This document shows positions 14,340 to 14,974 of a DNA stretch of 14,974 nt, piece after piece. A model generated the notes under the pieces. The model did not search any database. It was not told the origin of the DNA and worked only from the letters and a program-made list of their open reading frames with translations. Origin of the DNA: Bacteroidota bacterium (GTDB lineage Bacteria > Bacteroidota > Bacteroidia > Bacteroidales > VadinHA17); contig JAUWPX010000006.1 of the NCBI GenBank assembly GCA_030611395.1, forward strand, positions 1 through 14,974, in the 5' to 3' direction. Each line of letters begins with the position of its first letter. The stretch's first letter is position 1. The position numbers and the translations under genes are program-made.

Positions 14340-14554
14340 AGTTGATCGAAAGACAACTACTTTAATACTACTTAATAATGTTAGGACTTGATCTTTTGAC
14401 AAGTACCAATTGGAACATGAAAAAAACTTTTTTATTTTAAATTAATTGATCAGTAATCAGCAAATAACGATTTGCGATATGTTAACTGGTTCTGATTATT
14501 TATAACCGACAGACTATATAATTCTCTTCATAAAATAGAGTCTTATGTGCTGTC
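14340..14554 (+). ncRNA. Candidate structured 5' leader RNA of the panB-like gene
   Basis: Two hairpins share one design: AGTTG-a-TC[GAAA]GA-CAACT (14340-14358) and ACTTG-a-TC[TTTT]GA-CAAGT (14386-14404). Each has 5 bp, one bulged A, 2 bp and a 4-nt loop; the first is capped by a GNRA tetraloop. A third perfect stem, GCAAAT[AACG]ATTTGC, is at 14460-14475. A longer-range pairing GACAG (14508-14512) with CTGTC (14550-14554) ends just before the Shine-Dalgarno site, with AGACT/AGTCT as an alternative nearby. The layout fits a regulatory leader. I do not recognise it as a known riboswitch class. Confidence 0.4.
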
Positions 14555-14559
14555 AATTT

Positions 14560-14564
14560 AGGAG
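14560..14564 (+). promoter_or_regulatory. Shine-Dalgarno AGGAG that sets the TTG start of the panB-like gene
   Basis: AGGAG lies nine bases before the TTG at 14574. An in-frame TAG at 14559-14561 overlaps this site, so translation cannot begin further upstream, and no ATG lies between. Confidence 0.75.
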
Positions 14565-14573
14565 ATTATAGTT

Positions 14574-14974
14574 TTGAAAACAGTGGAAAGTTTCTTACAA
14601 TACTTTAATGAAGGCAAAAAAATAACCATGGTAACGTGTTATGATTTTTGGTCAGCACAAATAATTAACAATAGTAATGTTGATGCTGTATTAGTTGGAG
14701 ATAGTACAGCTATGGTAATGCACGGATATGATACTACAATAAATGCAGATATTGATATGATGGTTTCCCATACTGCTGCAGTAAGTAAAGGACAAAAACA
14801 AAAATTCTTAATATCTGACATGCCTTTTTTATCCCATTTAAAAGGTCGTAACCAACTTGTCGAATCTGTGGATAAATTGTTCAAAGCAGGAGCACAAGCT
14901 GTAAAAATTGAAGGAACCGGAAACACTTTAATAAATATTGAATTTCTGGTTAAAAGTGGAATACCCGTAATGGG
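14574..14974 (+). CDS. panB: 3-methyl-2-oxobutanoate hydroxymethyltransferase (PanB-type), 5' part
   Basis: The first 133 codons of a PanB-family protein, cut by the right edge (full proteins are about 260-280 residues). PanB transfers a hydroxymethyl group from 5,10-methylene-tetrahydrofolate to 2-oxoisovalerate, making ketopantoate for pantothenate and coenzyme A. Visible hallmarks are MVTCYDFWSAQ (19-29), VLVGDSTAMVMHGYDTT (39-55) with metal ligand D43, SDMPF with D82, and VKIEG with K111 and E113, then SGIPVM. Metal- and substrate-binding residues of this part look intact. Translation starts at TTG with AGGAG upstream, after a long, probably structured leader. The position behind a PurD-like ligase and an acetyltransferase is unusual for housekeeping panB, which often neighbours panC or panD. 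It may therefore be a paralogue acting on another 2-oxo acid; this is inference. Confidence 0.88.
   Translation, partial: MKTVESFLQYFNEGKKITMVTCYDFWSAQIINNSNVDAVLVGDSTAMVMHGYDTTINADIDMMVSHTAAVSKGQKQKFLISDMPFLSHLKGRNQLVESVDKLFKAGAQAVKIEGTGNTLINIEFLVKSGIPVM

Larger units (their letters stand above)
14178..14573 (+). other. 396 bp intergenic region with the panB-like leader
   Basis: No gene found. The left half (14178-14315) has one hairpin (14251-14267). The right half starts with a strong -7 box and contains a candidate structured leader of about 245 nt with several hairpins, ending at the panB-like start. Confidence 0.5.

Overview
The window looks like a chromosomal stretch from an AT-rich member of the Bacteroidota. 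Three things point that way. The first is a set of candidate promoters with the TAnnTTTG -7 box of that phylum (best example 14316-14323). The second is a fragment of a large surface-type protein with a TonB-plug-like tail. The third is a sugar-catabolic locus whose enzymes carry Tat-type or other export signals and sit beside an SGLT-like sodium symporter. No rRNA, tRNA, CRISPR array, integrase or recognisable insertion sequence was seen.

Left part (1-9445). A partial gene enters from the left edge. Next comes a carbohydrate locus: an exported GH42 beta-galactosidase-type enzyme and a phosphotriesterase-family lipoprotein on the minus strand, then divergently a Gfo/Idh/MocA oxidoreductase and two xylose-isomerase-like TIM-barrel proteins on the plus strand. 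Those three each start with a twin-arginine (RRxF) leader. An SGLT-type sodium/solute symporter follows on the minus strand, and its 3' end overlaps the last plus-strand gene by 47 bp. The parts fit extracytoplasmic oxidation and isomerisation or lysis of a sugar or glycoside, with glycosidic and possibly lactone hydrolysis, then sodium-driven uptake. The actual substrate cannot be read from the sequence.

Middle part (9446-12262). After a 473 bp gap lies a minus-strand group: a short ribbon-helix-helix-like protein, a GNAT acetyltransferase and, overlapping it by 8 bp, an alanine/ornithine-racemase-family PLP enzyme. A very AT-rich 475 bp spacer with several inverted and direct repeats separates this group from the next, divergent set.

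Right part (12263-14974). Plus-strand genes with strong Shine-Dalgarno sequences encode a full-length PurD-type ATP-grasp ligase, an EctA-like GNAT acetyltransferase and, running off the right edge, a PanB-type ketopantoate hydroxymethyltransferase. The PurD-type ligase resembles archaeal PurD but is altered at nearly every family signature. The panB-like gene starts at TTG and has a roughly 245 nt leader that begins with two hairpins of the same design. An amino-acid racemase, two acetyltransferases, a repurposed-looking ligase and a PanB-type enzyme suggest an uncharacterised small-molecule (amino-acid-derived) pathway. This is the most promising candidate for something new in the window, but it is an inference from gene content, and the right end of the cluster is cut off.
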